Below are positions 55,053-63,361 of a stretch of DNA of 64,000 bases, piece by piece. Position numbers and translations under genes: made by a program. The notes under the pieces were generated by a model, which searched no databases, was not told the origin of the DNA, and was given only the letters and a program-made list of their open reading frames with translations. The number at the start of each line of letters is the position of its first letter. Position 1 is the first letter of the stretch. The DNA comes from Neolewinella xylanilytica (GTDB lineage Bacteria > Bacteroidota > Bacteroidia > Chitinophagales > Saprospiraceae): the NCBI RefSeq assembly GCF_002934605.1, contig NZ_PTJC01000005.1, forward strand, positions 806,001 to 870,000. The letters run 5' to 3'.

Positions 55053-58000
55053 GGCGCTTTTTTTAGTACGACGGGCGCATCGGCGTAGCGGGTAGTGACG
55101 ATCAAGCGACGGCTTCCGACCTTGACCGGTTGGAAATCCCGCACCTCGCCGTCCAGATGGATACCGGAACGGAGCGCCGATACCGGCATGAACGACCCGT
55201 CGCCGTTTCCGTGCAGGAACAGGCCACGGCCCGCGTCGTAGATGCCGACCTCGGGTTTGGCCCAGTGAAAATTCCCACCGAGGAGCAGGTCGATGGTACC
55301 GTCGCCGTCGAAATCCTCCGCCAGCGCGGCGAAGATCGGAGCCAGCTGCGCCTCCTTCGGCAGAGCCAGGGGCCGAAAAACGCCATTGTCGTTCAGGTAA
55401 CACACCGACTCGGTGGTCACGGCCCGCAACTTGGTAGCGGTTTCCAGCTGCTCCGACGGGAGTATGTCCTCGACGCCCTGGCGGCGATAGTTGCGGAAAT
55501 AGAGGTACTTCTTGCGCAGTTGGGGCAGTTGGCTCACCAGGTCGGTCCGCATAACGAGCGGATAAGCCCCCCCGTCGTGGTAAGTAGTCAGGAGGTGCTC
55601 GATCTTGCCGTTGCCGTCAAAGTCGCCGGTGTACAGCCGGGCCGGGGCATCGGGGGTAGCGCGAATGCGGGTGTTCAGCCCCCAGTTTCCGGCGATGAGA
55701 TCCGGATCGCCGTCCTGGTCCACGTCGGTCACCGCCAGCGCATTCCAGAAACCGTTCGTCTCCCCGAGCCCGGCGGCTGCCGACACTTCGGTCAGCGTAC
55801 CCCCGTCGTTGGCGAATAGCCGCAGGGGCATCCAGTCGCCGGCGACGAGCAGGTCCGGATCGCCGTCCCCGTCGTAATCCAGCCATTCGGCGACGGTCAC
55901 CATGCCGAGATCGACGAGGTCGGGCGCGCGGTCGCGGCTTTCGTCCTCGAAGTTTCCCGCGCCGTCGTTAAACAGCAGGTAACCGGCGGGCGGCTCCCCG
56001 TACTGGAAGGCCATGGCCCGTACGCCTACGAAGAGGTCGGTGTCGCCGTCGCCGTCCACGTCGGCCGCCCGGACGCAGGCGCTGTTTTCGTAGCGCCAGC
56101 TGGGTAGTTCCTGGGGGTCGCGGTGAAAATTTCCGTCTCCGTCGTTGCGGTAAAGCCGGTCGAGGAGCAGGGTCGACGTGGAAGGGAACTGGTTGCCGCC
56201 GCTGGAGACGTACAGGTCCGGATCGCCGTCGCCGTCGGCGTCAAAGAATACCGCGTCGCTGCTTTCCGCCGCCGCGTCGCGGGTGAAAGCCGGCTGTTCG
56301 GACGGTGCAAAGGTGCCGTCGGGCCGCTGGAGATAGAGCCGGTCGGCCTGCCCTTCCCCTCCGCAAAGGAAGAGGTCGTCCCGGCCGTCCCCGTTCACGT
56401 CGCCGCTGCAACTCCGCGGCGTGCCGGTGCGTACCATATGGAAAAGCATCGGGTCGCGGTCGAAATCCACGAACTCCGTTCCCCGGTGCGCGAAGTCGAT
56501 CCCGGCGTTTCCGTTCTGGCGGGCAAACAGCGGTTCTGGAGCAGACGAAGGATCCGGCGGGTTGGGGTGGCGATCCGTCGAATCGTAGGTTACCGTCAGT
56601 AGCTGGTTCGCGGCTACGTCGGTGAGGGTGCGGACCGTCAGGTCGGGCCAGCGGATCACCACCGAATCGAGCCTTTCAATCGCTCCCAGGCCGAAATGGG
56701 CACGGGCGTCCACGCACGACTGATACCCGCGCATCGGCGCGATCTCCTGGTACCACTGTTGGTTGCCGGCGTAGAGACTTATTTGGGCGCCGAGCGCAGG
56801 AGAAAGCATGGGCCCCCTTGCGTCGATCGTAAGGTAGTGGCTTGCCGGGTCCAGTTCGTCCGTCCGGTTTCGGTAGAGGAAGGGGGGCATGTTGACGTTG
56901 TTGACCACGAGGTCCAGATCGCCGTCGTTATCCAGATCGCCGTAGGCGGAGCCGTTGGAGAAGCCGGGGCAGTCGAGCCCCCAGGCCGGAGCGGCGTCCA
57001 CGAAGCGCAGGTCGCCCATGTTTTTGAAGGCGACGTTCGCCAGGGGCGTACTCGGCATGCTATCGATCAACGCTTCGAGGTAGGCGCCCTTCTGCTCCAG
57101 AATGCGTTTGGCGGTAGCCGGGTCGGCGTAGAAGTTGAGGTAATCCAGGTCGATCAGATCCTTATAGATGCCGTTGGCGACGTAGATGTCCTTTGCCCCG
57201 TCGTTGTCCAGGTCCGCGATCAGGGCACCCCAGCTCCAGTCGGTCGCGCTGGTGCCGGCGTAGCGGCCGATCTCGCCGAAGGTGACAGACTGGCTATCGG
57301 GGGTGGCGTAGCCCCGGTTCCATTGCAGGACGTTCCGGGGAAACTGCCGGTGGTAGCCCGTCCGTTCGTTGGATTGGTATTTGTTCCAGCTTTCGAAGAG
57401 GGTCTTCGTTTTGAGGCGCCCTTCGTCGCGGGGGAGCATCTCGGTGACGAAGATTTCCGGGAAGCCGTCACCGTTCAGGTCGGCCATGTCCGCACCCATG
57501 GAGCCGAGGCTGATCTCGCCGATCGTCGCTTCCAGGCTTTCGGTGAAGGTGCCGTCGCGATCGTTGAGGTAGAGGTAGTCCCGCTCGAAGAAGTCGTTGG
57601 ACACGAAGATGTCCGGCCATCCGTCCCGGTTCACGTCACCGATGGTGACGCCCAGTCCGAAGCCGATGGCGCTGCCGTAGATGCCCGCCGCCTCGCTCAC
57701 GTCGGTGAAGCCGCCACCGTCGGGGCCCGGTGGACCGTCGTTACGGTACAGTTTGTTGCCGCCGTGAGGATCCCGTAGCTCGCGTTGGTCGGGGCGGAGG
57801 TCGTAGGCCCCCACCGACCGCAAGGAGTTATTCAGGAGGTAGAGGTCCAGATCGCCGTCCTTGTCGTAGTCGAAAAAGGCGCCGTGGGTGGACAGGCCGA
57901 GGTCGTCCACCTTCCATTCCGCGGCGGCTTCCACGAAGGTGGGCAGTCCGGTGGCCGGGTCGTTTACGCCCTGGTTGATAAAGAGCTCGTTGTGGCGGTT

Positions 58001-58465
58001 GTCGCCCTCGGGCCGGCCGGATTTGCAGACGTAGATATCGATCCAACCGTCGCCGTTGACGTCGGCCAGGCTCACGCCGGTCGACCAGACGCCGGGGCTG
58101 CCGAGGCCGGCCCGTTCCGTGATATCCTCGAAGTGAAAATCACCCCGGTTCAGGTACACCCGATTATCGACCATATTGCCACAGAAGAAGAGATCGACGA
58201 GCCCGTCGTTGTTGAGGTCACCAATACCTACACCAGCACCATTGTAGAAATTGCGGTAGGTGTAGGTATTAAAGGCCTCGGTGTGCTCCAGGTCGTTCCG
58301 AAAATCGATATTCGTTCGCTCCGGCGGCAATAGCGTGAACCGCGTATCGGTAGTGCCGGGGCAAAGATCGACGGAAGGGGGTGGGTCTGCACAGGCGGTG
58401 AACAGTAAGCCCAGCAGCATAGCGGCTATACTCCGGGAAGCATATACGGTGCCGCGATGAATCAA
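55049..58465 (-). CDS. VCBS/FG-GAP repeat lipoprotein with ASPIC/UnbV domain (1 of 3)
   Basis: 1138 residues. The start is TTG 58465 inside a TTGA overlap with the susD stop, giving MIHRGTVYAS and lipobox LFTAC (Cys25). Shared features are FNTYTYRNFYNGAGVGIGDL, LNNDGLVDLFFCGN, NRDGWPDIFVSNDFFERDYL and LDNDGDLDLVVNNVNMP. The ASPIC/UnbV region reads MRGYQSCVDARAHFGLG and VVIRWPDLTVRTL. A second propeller has DVNGDGRDDLFLCGGEGQ and DADGDGDPDLYVSSGGNQF. It closely parallels VCBS protein 2, suggesting tandem gene duplication followed by divergence. It is the first gene after SusD. It may be a surface glycan-binding protein or enzyme; no catalytic evidence. Confidence 0.9.
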   Translation of the reverse strand: MIHRGTVYASRSIAAMLLGLLFTACADPPPSVDLCPGTTDTRFTLLPPERTNIDFRNDLEHTEAFNTYTYRNFYNGAGVGIGDLNNDGLVDLFFCGNMVDNRVYLNRGDFHFEDITERAGLGSPGVWSTGVSLADVNGDGWIDIYVCKSGRPEGDNRHNELFINQGVNDPATGLPTFVEAAAEWKVDDLGLSTHGAFFDYDKDGDLDLYLLNNSLRSVGAYDLRPDQRELRDPHGGNKLYRNDGPPGPDGGGFTDVSEAAGIYGSAIGFGLGVTIGDVNRDGWPDIFVSNDFFERDYLYLNDRDGTFTESLEATIGEISLGSMGADMADLNGDGFPEIFVTEMLPRDEGRLKTKTLFESWNKYQSNERTGYHRQFPRNVLQWNRGYATPDSQSVTFGEIGRYAGTSATDWSWGALIADLDNDGAKDIYVANGIYKDLIDLDYLNFYADPATAKRILEQKGAYLEALIDSMPSTPLANVAFKNMGDLRFVDAAPAWGLDCPGFSNGSAYGDLDNDGDLDLVVNNVNMPPFLYRNRTDELDPASHYLTIDARGPMLSPALGAQISLYAGNQQWYQEIAPMRGYQSCVDARAHFGLGAIERLDSVVIRWPDLTVRTLTDVAANQLLTVTYDSTDRHPNPPDPSSAPEPLFARQNGNAGIDFAHRGTEFVDFDRDPMLFHMVRTGTPRSCSGDVNGDGRDDLFLCGGEGQADRLYLQRPDGTFAPSEQPAFTRDAAAESSDAVFFDADGDGDPDLYVSSGGNQFPSTSTLLLDRLYRNDGDGNFHRDPQELPSWRYENSACVRAADVDGDGDTDLFVGVRAMAFQYGEPPAGYLLFNDGAGNFEDESRDRAPDLVDLGMVTVAEWLDYDGDGDPDLLVAGDWMPLRLFANDGGTLTEVSAAAGLGETNGFWNALAVTDVDQDGDPDLIAGNWGLNTRIRATPDAPARLYTGDFDGNGKIEHLLTTYHDGGAYPLVMRTDLVSQLPQLRKKYLYFRNYRRQGVEDILPSEQLETATKLRAVTTESVCYLNDNGVFRPLALPKEAQLAPIFAALAEDFDGDGTIDLLLGGNFHWAKPEVGIYDAGRGLFLHGNGDGSFMPVSALRSGIHLDGEVRDFQPVKVGSRRLIVTTRYADAPVVLKKAP

Positions 58466-59985
58466 TAGCCGGGGTTTTGCGTCAAATTCGGGTTTGCGTT
58501 CAGTTGACCCTGGGGGATGGGGAATAGCAGCTTTTCTTCACTGGAAGCATTCTTCTCCCACCAGTTGCCGGTAAAGCGATCGAAGCGGATCATGGTCGGC
58601 CGGCTGTGGGCTTCGAAAGCAAGCTCCCGCTGAATCTCGTCGTAGAGCTCGTCTTCGGTCAGCGGGTCGATGGCCTCCAGGCCGGCGCGCTCCCGCACCT
58701 GCCGCACCAGCTCTACGGCTTCGGCGTCGCCGTTGTCCATCCGCCACAGGGCCTCGGCGCGCATGAGCAGGATATCGGCGTAGCGGAAGATCGGGAAGTC
58801 GTTCTGCTGGGCGAGGGCCAGGCCGAAGTCAAAGGCAAACTTGCCGATACGGGCTCCCGACTGGCTGAAGGCCCGGGGGGTTAGCTCGTTGATCTCCGGC
58901 GTGAAGATGAGGGGGGCTCCGTCGGGTTCGGGGTTGCCGTCGGAGTCCACTTCGGTCTCGCCGTTGGGGTCCAGTAGCGGGTTGCCGGCGGCGTCGTACT
59001 GCTGTCCTACGATAAACATCTCCTTGCGGCTGTCAGTCTCGTCGAAGGTGTTGTAAAACTCTTCCAGGGCGACGAAGCCGTTCCAGGGTCCCGTAGTGAA
59101 GTTGTAGGTTTCGCGGTTCAGGGGGTGGAGCGTCCGCATGTGCATGTTAAAGCCGGTGTTGCCGCCCGACTTTTCGTACGGAATTACGAAGATATTCTCG
59201 CGGGAGGTACGGTTTTCCGGTTCGAAATTGTCGAAGTAGTTCTCCTCCAGTACGTAGGGGCCGTCGTCGATAATGCGGGAGGCGGTGGCGGCGGCCATTT
59301 CCCACTGGGGGGTGCCGGTATAGGTTTCCGCGTTGAGGTAGACCTTGGTGAGGAGCGCCAGGGCACCCCAGCGGGTCATGCGGCCGTAGTAGGCACCGCC
59401 GGAAGCGTCCGACAGCATGCCGGAGTCGAGAACGTCGTTGAGCTCGCTGACGATGAACTGGTAGACTTCGGCGCGGGGCGCGCGTTCGGGATTGGGCGTT
59501 CCTTGCAGGAAGGAGGTCTCCAGGGGGACATCGCCAAAGAGGTCGATCATCAACCAGTAGTAGAGCGCCCGCAGCGACCGCATCTCGATGATGGCTTCCT
59601 CCGAGCCCCCTAATTCGGACAACTCGTCGATCGTCCGGTTACAGGCGGCGATGCCGCTGAATCCGAGGTTCCAGGAGTTGTTGAAAACGAAGAAGGTGGA
59701 TTCCCATTCGTGGCGGTGCAGCCGGGCCCAGACGCCGCCGTCGTCCCAGGGGCCGAATTTGGCCGGGGCGGCACTGGTCTCGGTCGATAGCTCCTGGGAT
59801 GGCCAGATGGCATCGTTCACGTACAGGTTGAGGTTGGTATAGTTCTGCAACAGCGCGCCCAGGACGGCGTCGTCCGAAGTGAACTGCGTTTCCGGCGTCA
59901 GGTCGCTGTAGATCTCCGGTTCGAGGTCCGTACAGGATACGAGCAGGACCGGTAGCAGGGCGGGGAAAAATTTATATAGTTTCAT
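58462..59985 (-). CDS. SusD/RagB-family glycan-binding lipoprotein
   Basis: 507 residues with lipobox PVLLVSC (Cys18) followed by TDLEPE, as usual for SusD. Family features include AVLGALLQNYTNLNLYVND, the helical TPR-like segments (RSLRALYYWLMIDLFGDVPL), YADILLMRAEALWRMD, a helix with VRERAGLEAI, ELAFEAHSRPTMIRFDRF and a C-terminal end PNLTQNPGY typical of SusD proteins. It forms the lid over the SusC barrel and binds oligosaccharide at the cell surface. It begins 21 bases after susC, and its TGA overlaps the TTG start of the next gene. Confidence 0.95.
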   Translation of the reverse strand: MKLYKFFPALLPVLLVSCTDLEPEIYSDLTPETQFTSDDAVLGALLQNYTNLNLYVNDAIWPSQELSTETSAAPAKFGPWDDGGVWARLHRHEWESTFFVFNNSWNLGFSGIAACNRTIDELSELGGSEEAIIEMRSLRALYYWLMIDLFGDVPLETSFLQGTPNPERAPRAEVYQFIVSELNDVLDSGMLSDASGGAYYGRMTRWGALALLTKVYLNAETYTGTPQWEMAAATASRIIDDGPYVLEENYFDNFEPENRTSRENIFVIPYEKSGGNTGFNMHMRTLHPLNRETYNFTTGPWNGFVALEEFYNTFDETDSRKEMFIVGQQYDAAGNPLLDPNGETEVDSDGNPEPDGAPLIFTPEINELTPRAFSQSGARIGKFAFDFGLALAQQNDFPIFRYADILLMRAEALWRMDNGDAEAVELVRQVRERAGLEAIDPLTEDELYDEIQRELAFEAHSRPTMIRFDRFTGNWWEKNASSEEKLLFPIPQGQLNANPNLTQNPGY

Positions 59986-60006
59986 CTTAACGTTTCGCTT
60001 CGTTGA

Positions 60007-62970
60007 TTAAAGGCCGACTTTGACGCCGATGGTGTAGGAGCGGGACCGGAAGTAGTTGTTTCGGTACTCCACGCCGGGGTAAAGGGCATCTCCGATACGC
60101 GGTTCCGGGTCGACGCCGGTGTAGCTGGAGATCACGATGGGGTTTTGGGTGGCTACGTACACCCGCAGTTGCCGGAAGCTGGAATTCCCCAGGTCGAAGT
60201 TGTAGCCGAGCGCCGCGTTATCGAGTTTGACGTAGTCGGCTTTCTCCACGTAGTAGTCGGACCATTCTTCGTTGCCGACCATGTCCGGCAGGTAGAAGTC
60301 GGTGATTACCAGGTTGTAGTTGTTGACGTTGTCGGGCACCTCGTAGTAGGCACGGCTGATGTTGGCGATACTGTGACCGAAAGCACCCCGGAAGGTGGCA
60401 CTGAAGTCGAAGTTGCCGAAGGTCAGGGAGTTGTTCCAGGCCAGCTCGAAATCGGGCAGGGCGTTGCCCACGATCGGCCAGTCGTTGAAGCGTTCGATCG
60501 CTCCGTTGCCGTCCAGGTCCGTCAGCTCCTCGTACTGGCGGTTACCGTCCGCGTCCAGGCCCAGGAAGCGGGGTGCCTGAATCTGGCCCAGTTCCTCGCC
60601 GACCGCGGCCCGGATGACGTTGGTGCCGTTCAAGCCCGGGGGGCCGGGGTTGCCGCCGAAGAACACCTGGCTGTCTTCGTTCAGGGAGATGATGGTCGTC
60701 TTGTTGGTCGAAAACGTGATGCCGGTGGTGTAGGCCAGCGCCTCCTGGTTGATGACGTTGTAGTCTACCACCAGTTCCAGGCCCTTACTTTCCAGTTCGC
60801 CGAGGTTAAGCAGGGTGGAACCGAAGAAGTTGGGCGGCTGGCTCACGGGCTGGTTGAACAGCAGGTCGGTGGAGTTGCGGGTGTAGGCGTCGATGGAGCC
60901 CGTCAGGCGGTAATCGAAAAGGGCGAAGTCGATGCCGATGTTGGTCTCCGCTTTCTGTTCCCATTTTAGGTCCGGGTTCGGGTTGCTGGCGTAGTTGAAC
61001 AGGCGAATGTTGCGCTCGGCGTTGCCGTCATTGAAGGGAATGGTGCCGGCGTTGCTCAGCAGTACGCGGTAGGCGTAGAACGGAGTGGGCAGGTTGCCGG
61101 TCACGCCGTAGCCGGCCCGCAGTTTGAGGCGATCCATCGGTATGTTGAGGGCCTTGGCGAGGTCGACGCCGGCGCTAAGTGAATAGAAATTACCCCAGCG
61201 GTTGTTGGCGCCGAAGCGGGAGGATCCCTCCCGACGGTAGGCCGCCGTAAAACTGTAGGTGTCCTCGAAGCTCACGAGGGCGCGGCCGAAAAAGGAAGCC
61301 AGTAGCGACTGGCCCTTGCCGCTGTCGAAGCCGCGCCGGGTCACGTCCTCGGAGTTAATACCGAGCCCGAAATCGAGGTTGTTGTAGCCCAGTTCATCGG
61401 TGATGAAGCCGGTATTGAACACGTTAAAGTTCTCGGTGATCAGCTCCTGGTAGGTGTACCCGCCGACGATGTTGAGGTCCACGCGGCCGACGCGCTTTTT
61501 GTAGGAGCCCGTAAGTTCGAAGAGGGAATTCTGCTCGTCGAGGGAGTTGCGGTCCGCCCGGCCCTGTAGCCCGTCGAAGCCGCCAAAGCGCTGGGCCGAG
61601 GTGGCGTAGGCGCCGTAGATCTCACTCCGGTACTGCAGGGAGTAGAAGGCGGACGCCGTCAATCCCTCCAGCAGCTCGTAATCAGCCCGGATGCTGCCGA
61701 GCATGGTCTTGTACTTGCCTTCGCGGGTGTTCTCTTCCATGATGGCAACGGGGTTGTGGAACTCCGTGGTATTTGGCTCCAGGTAGCCGAGCTCAGGGTC
61801 GTTGTCCACGTACACCGGGGCGGTCGGGTTGGAGATGAGGGCGAATCCCAACGCCTCGTAGGGCACGAAGGAAGCGTTGCGGATGTTCACCGAGACGTTG
61901 CCGGTGAAGTTCAGTCGACTGTCCAGTACCGAGTGATTTAGGTTCAGTCGGGTGTTGAACTGGTTAAAGCCGCTGTTGCGGGCGATGCCCTCCTGGTCGC
62001 GGTAGTTGACCGACAGCCGGTAGCTGGATTCCGCGGAGCTGCCGTTGAGGGCCAGGTTGTAGGTCTGGGAAACGCCGGTACGGGTCACCAGGTCCAGCCA
62101 ATCGGTGTCGTAGCCAAGGTCCGTGCCGCCCTCTTCCACGAAGCGCTCGGCACTGGCGATCGGTACGCTGCGGGCAATTTCGTCGATCGTTCCGTAGGCG
62201 TCGAAGGTTACCCCGCGCGTTCCCTCCCGGCCTTTTTTGGTGGTGACGATGATCACCCCGGAAGAGCCGCGGGAGCCGTAGATGGCCGCGGCCGATCCGT
62301 CCTTCAGTACGTCGATCGAGGCAATGTCGTTGGGGTCCACCAGTTCCAGGTTGCCGCCCTGCACGCCGTCGATGATGATGAGCGGGGAGGCATTGGCACC
62401 GAAGGTGGACAATCCGCGCAGGCGGACGGCGAATCCCCCGTTGGGGTCGCTGCCCGAACGGTTGATGGACAGGCCCGCGACCTTACCCTGCAGGAATTGC
62501 AGGGGGTTGTTGACGTTGCCCTTGTTGAACTGGGCTTCGTCGATGCTCGCCACCGAGCTGGTCACCTGCTGCCGCTCCGTGGTGCCGTAGCCGATCACCA
62601 CCACCTCGTTCAGGTTGGTGGAGGTGTTGCCGAGCGTCACGTCGATGGTCGTGCGGTTCTGGACCGGGATTTCCTCGGTGCCGAAGCCGACGTAACTGAA
62701 GATCAGCACCGCATCGGGCGGTACGGAAAGGCTGTAGCTGCCGTCCAGGTCGGTGACCGTGCCGCTAGCCGAGGCGTTGTCCTTTTCGAAGACACTGACG
62801 CCAACGAGGGCTTCCCCGTTACCGTCGGTGACCGTGCCGCTCACCTCGACGGTCTGCGCGCGGCCCGTAACCGAGAGCAGGAGGAAAAACCCGAACGATA
62901 GCAGGTGAGGGAGGGAAAAGCAGGAGACGGAAGCGCCCGGGAGGGCGCGCGTTGATTTAGTTTTTTGCAT
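60007..62970 (-). CDS. SusC/RagA-family TonB-linked outer membrane transporter
   Basis: 987 residues: a signal peptide (FGFFLLLSVTGRAQ), a carboxypeptidase-regulatory-like domain (VEVSGTVTDGNGEALVGVSV), then the SusC plug. Plug features are NEVVVIGYGTTERQQVTSSV, PLQFLQGKVAGLSINRSG, VRLRGLSTFGANASPLIIID and DGSAAAIYGSRGSSGVIIVT. A full barrel ends SYTIGVKVGL. It imports oligosaccharides delivered by SusD and is first in the probable seven-gene operon. There is no N-terminal signalling extension and no sigma/anti-sigma pair next to it. Two inverted repeats lie upstream (63000-63079). Confidence 0.95.
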   Translation of the reverse strand: MQKTKSTRALPGASVSCFSLPHLLSFGFFLLLSVTGRAQTVEVSGTVTDGNGEALVGVSVFEKDNASASGTVTDLDGSYSLSVPPDAVLIFSYVGFGTEEIPVQNRTTIDVTLGNTSTNLNEVVVIGYGTTERQQVTSSVASIDEAQFNKGNVNNPLQFLQGKVAGLSINRSGSDPNGGFAVRLRGLSTFGANASPLIIIDGVQGGNLELVDPNDIASIDVLKDGSAAAIYGSRGSSGVIIVTTKKGREGTRGVTFDAYGTIDEIARSVPIASAERFVEEGGTDLGYDTDWLDLVTRTGVSQTYNLALNGSSAESSYRLSVNYRDQEGIARNSGFNQFNTRLNLNHSVLDSRLNFTGNVSVNIRNASFVPYEALGFALISNPTAPVYVDNDPELGYLEPNTTEFHNPVAIMEENTREGKYKTMLGSIRADYELLEGLTASAFYSLQYRSEIYGAYATSAQRFGGFDGLQGRADRNSLDEQNSLFELTGSYKKRVGRVDLNIVGGYTYQELITENFNVFNTGFITDELGYNNLDFGLGINSEDVTRRGFDSGKGQSLLASFFGRALVSFEDTYSFTAAYRREGSSRFGANNRWGNFYSLSAGVDLAKALNIPMDRLKLRAGYGVTGNLPTPFYAYRVLLSNAGTIPFNDGNAERNIRLFNYASNPNPDLKWEQKAETNIGIDFALFDYRLTGSIDAYTRNSTDLLFNQPVSQPPNFFGSTLLNLGELESKGLELVVDYNVINQEALAYTTGITFSTNKTTIISLNEDSQVFFGGNPGPPGLNGTNVIRAAVGEELGQIQAPRFLGLDADGNRQYEELTDLDGNGAIERFNDWPIVGNALPDFELAWNNSLTFGNFDFSATFRGAFGHSIANISRAYYEVPDNVNNYNLVITDFYLPDMVGNEEWSDYYVEKADYVKLDNAALGYNFDLGNSSFRQLRVYVATQNPIVISSYTGVDPEPRIGDALYPGVEYRNNYFRSRSYTIGVKVGL

Positions 62971-62999
62971 GAGTGAGGACTAAAAGGGGAAGTATGATG

Positions 63000-63026
63000 T
63001 GTGAAAATAACACTTATAATTTCACA
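63000..63026. promoter_or_regulatory. inverted repeat upstream of susC (proximal)
   Basis: TGTGAAA and TTTCACA with 13 bases between, in an AT-rich stretch 30-56 bases before the susC ATG. Candidate operator overlapping the promoter. Confidence 0.4.
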
Positions 63027-63042
63027 AATACAAATTTTTGAT

Positions 63043-63079
63043 CCGGCAATACCGTAAAATTTTGTGTGGGTATTGCCGG
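63043..63079. promoter_or_regulatory. 11-base perfect inverted repeat upstream of susC (distal)
   Basis: CCGGCAATACC and GGTATTGCCGG flank 15 AT-rich bases, centred about 91 bases before the susC ATG in the intergenic space divergent to GH3. Strong symmetry suggests a regulator site, or a 5' hairpin if transcribed. The remaining intergenic part (63080-63361) shows no gene. Confidence 0.5.
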
Positions 63080-63361
63080 GTATTCACGAATGATCGGGGT
63101 TTTGAAGTTACCGCGAATTTTGCATAAATCCACCGGGGGCGTCGTGCTCCTAGTGGGGAGGCAAACGGTGCATTCGTCGCAGTTTGGAAGGATTAGGTAG
63201 GGCGAAGTCTTCGGGTTCGGCCACCCCGCGCGCTTCGCGGTGCAGGAAGTTCGGCAGCGGATTCTCGTGTCCGATTGGCGTTGACTCCCGCGCTCCGGCG
63301 CCCAAATTCTGCATTCCGCTACGGGAATCCTTACCTTCCGCAGTTCACTTTCCCACTGCGT

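Noticed and set aside
55053-55403. Longer version of the small lipoprotein starting at 55403
   Set aside because: The first 117 codons are out-of-frame sequence of the VCBS1 gene; the lipoprotein signal starts at GTG 55052.
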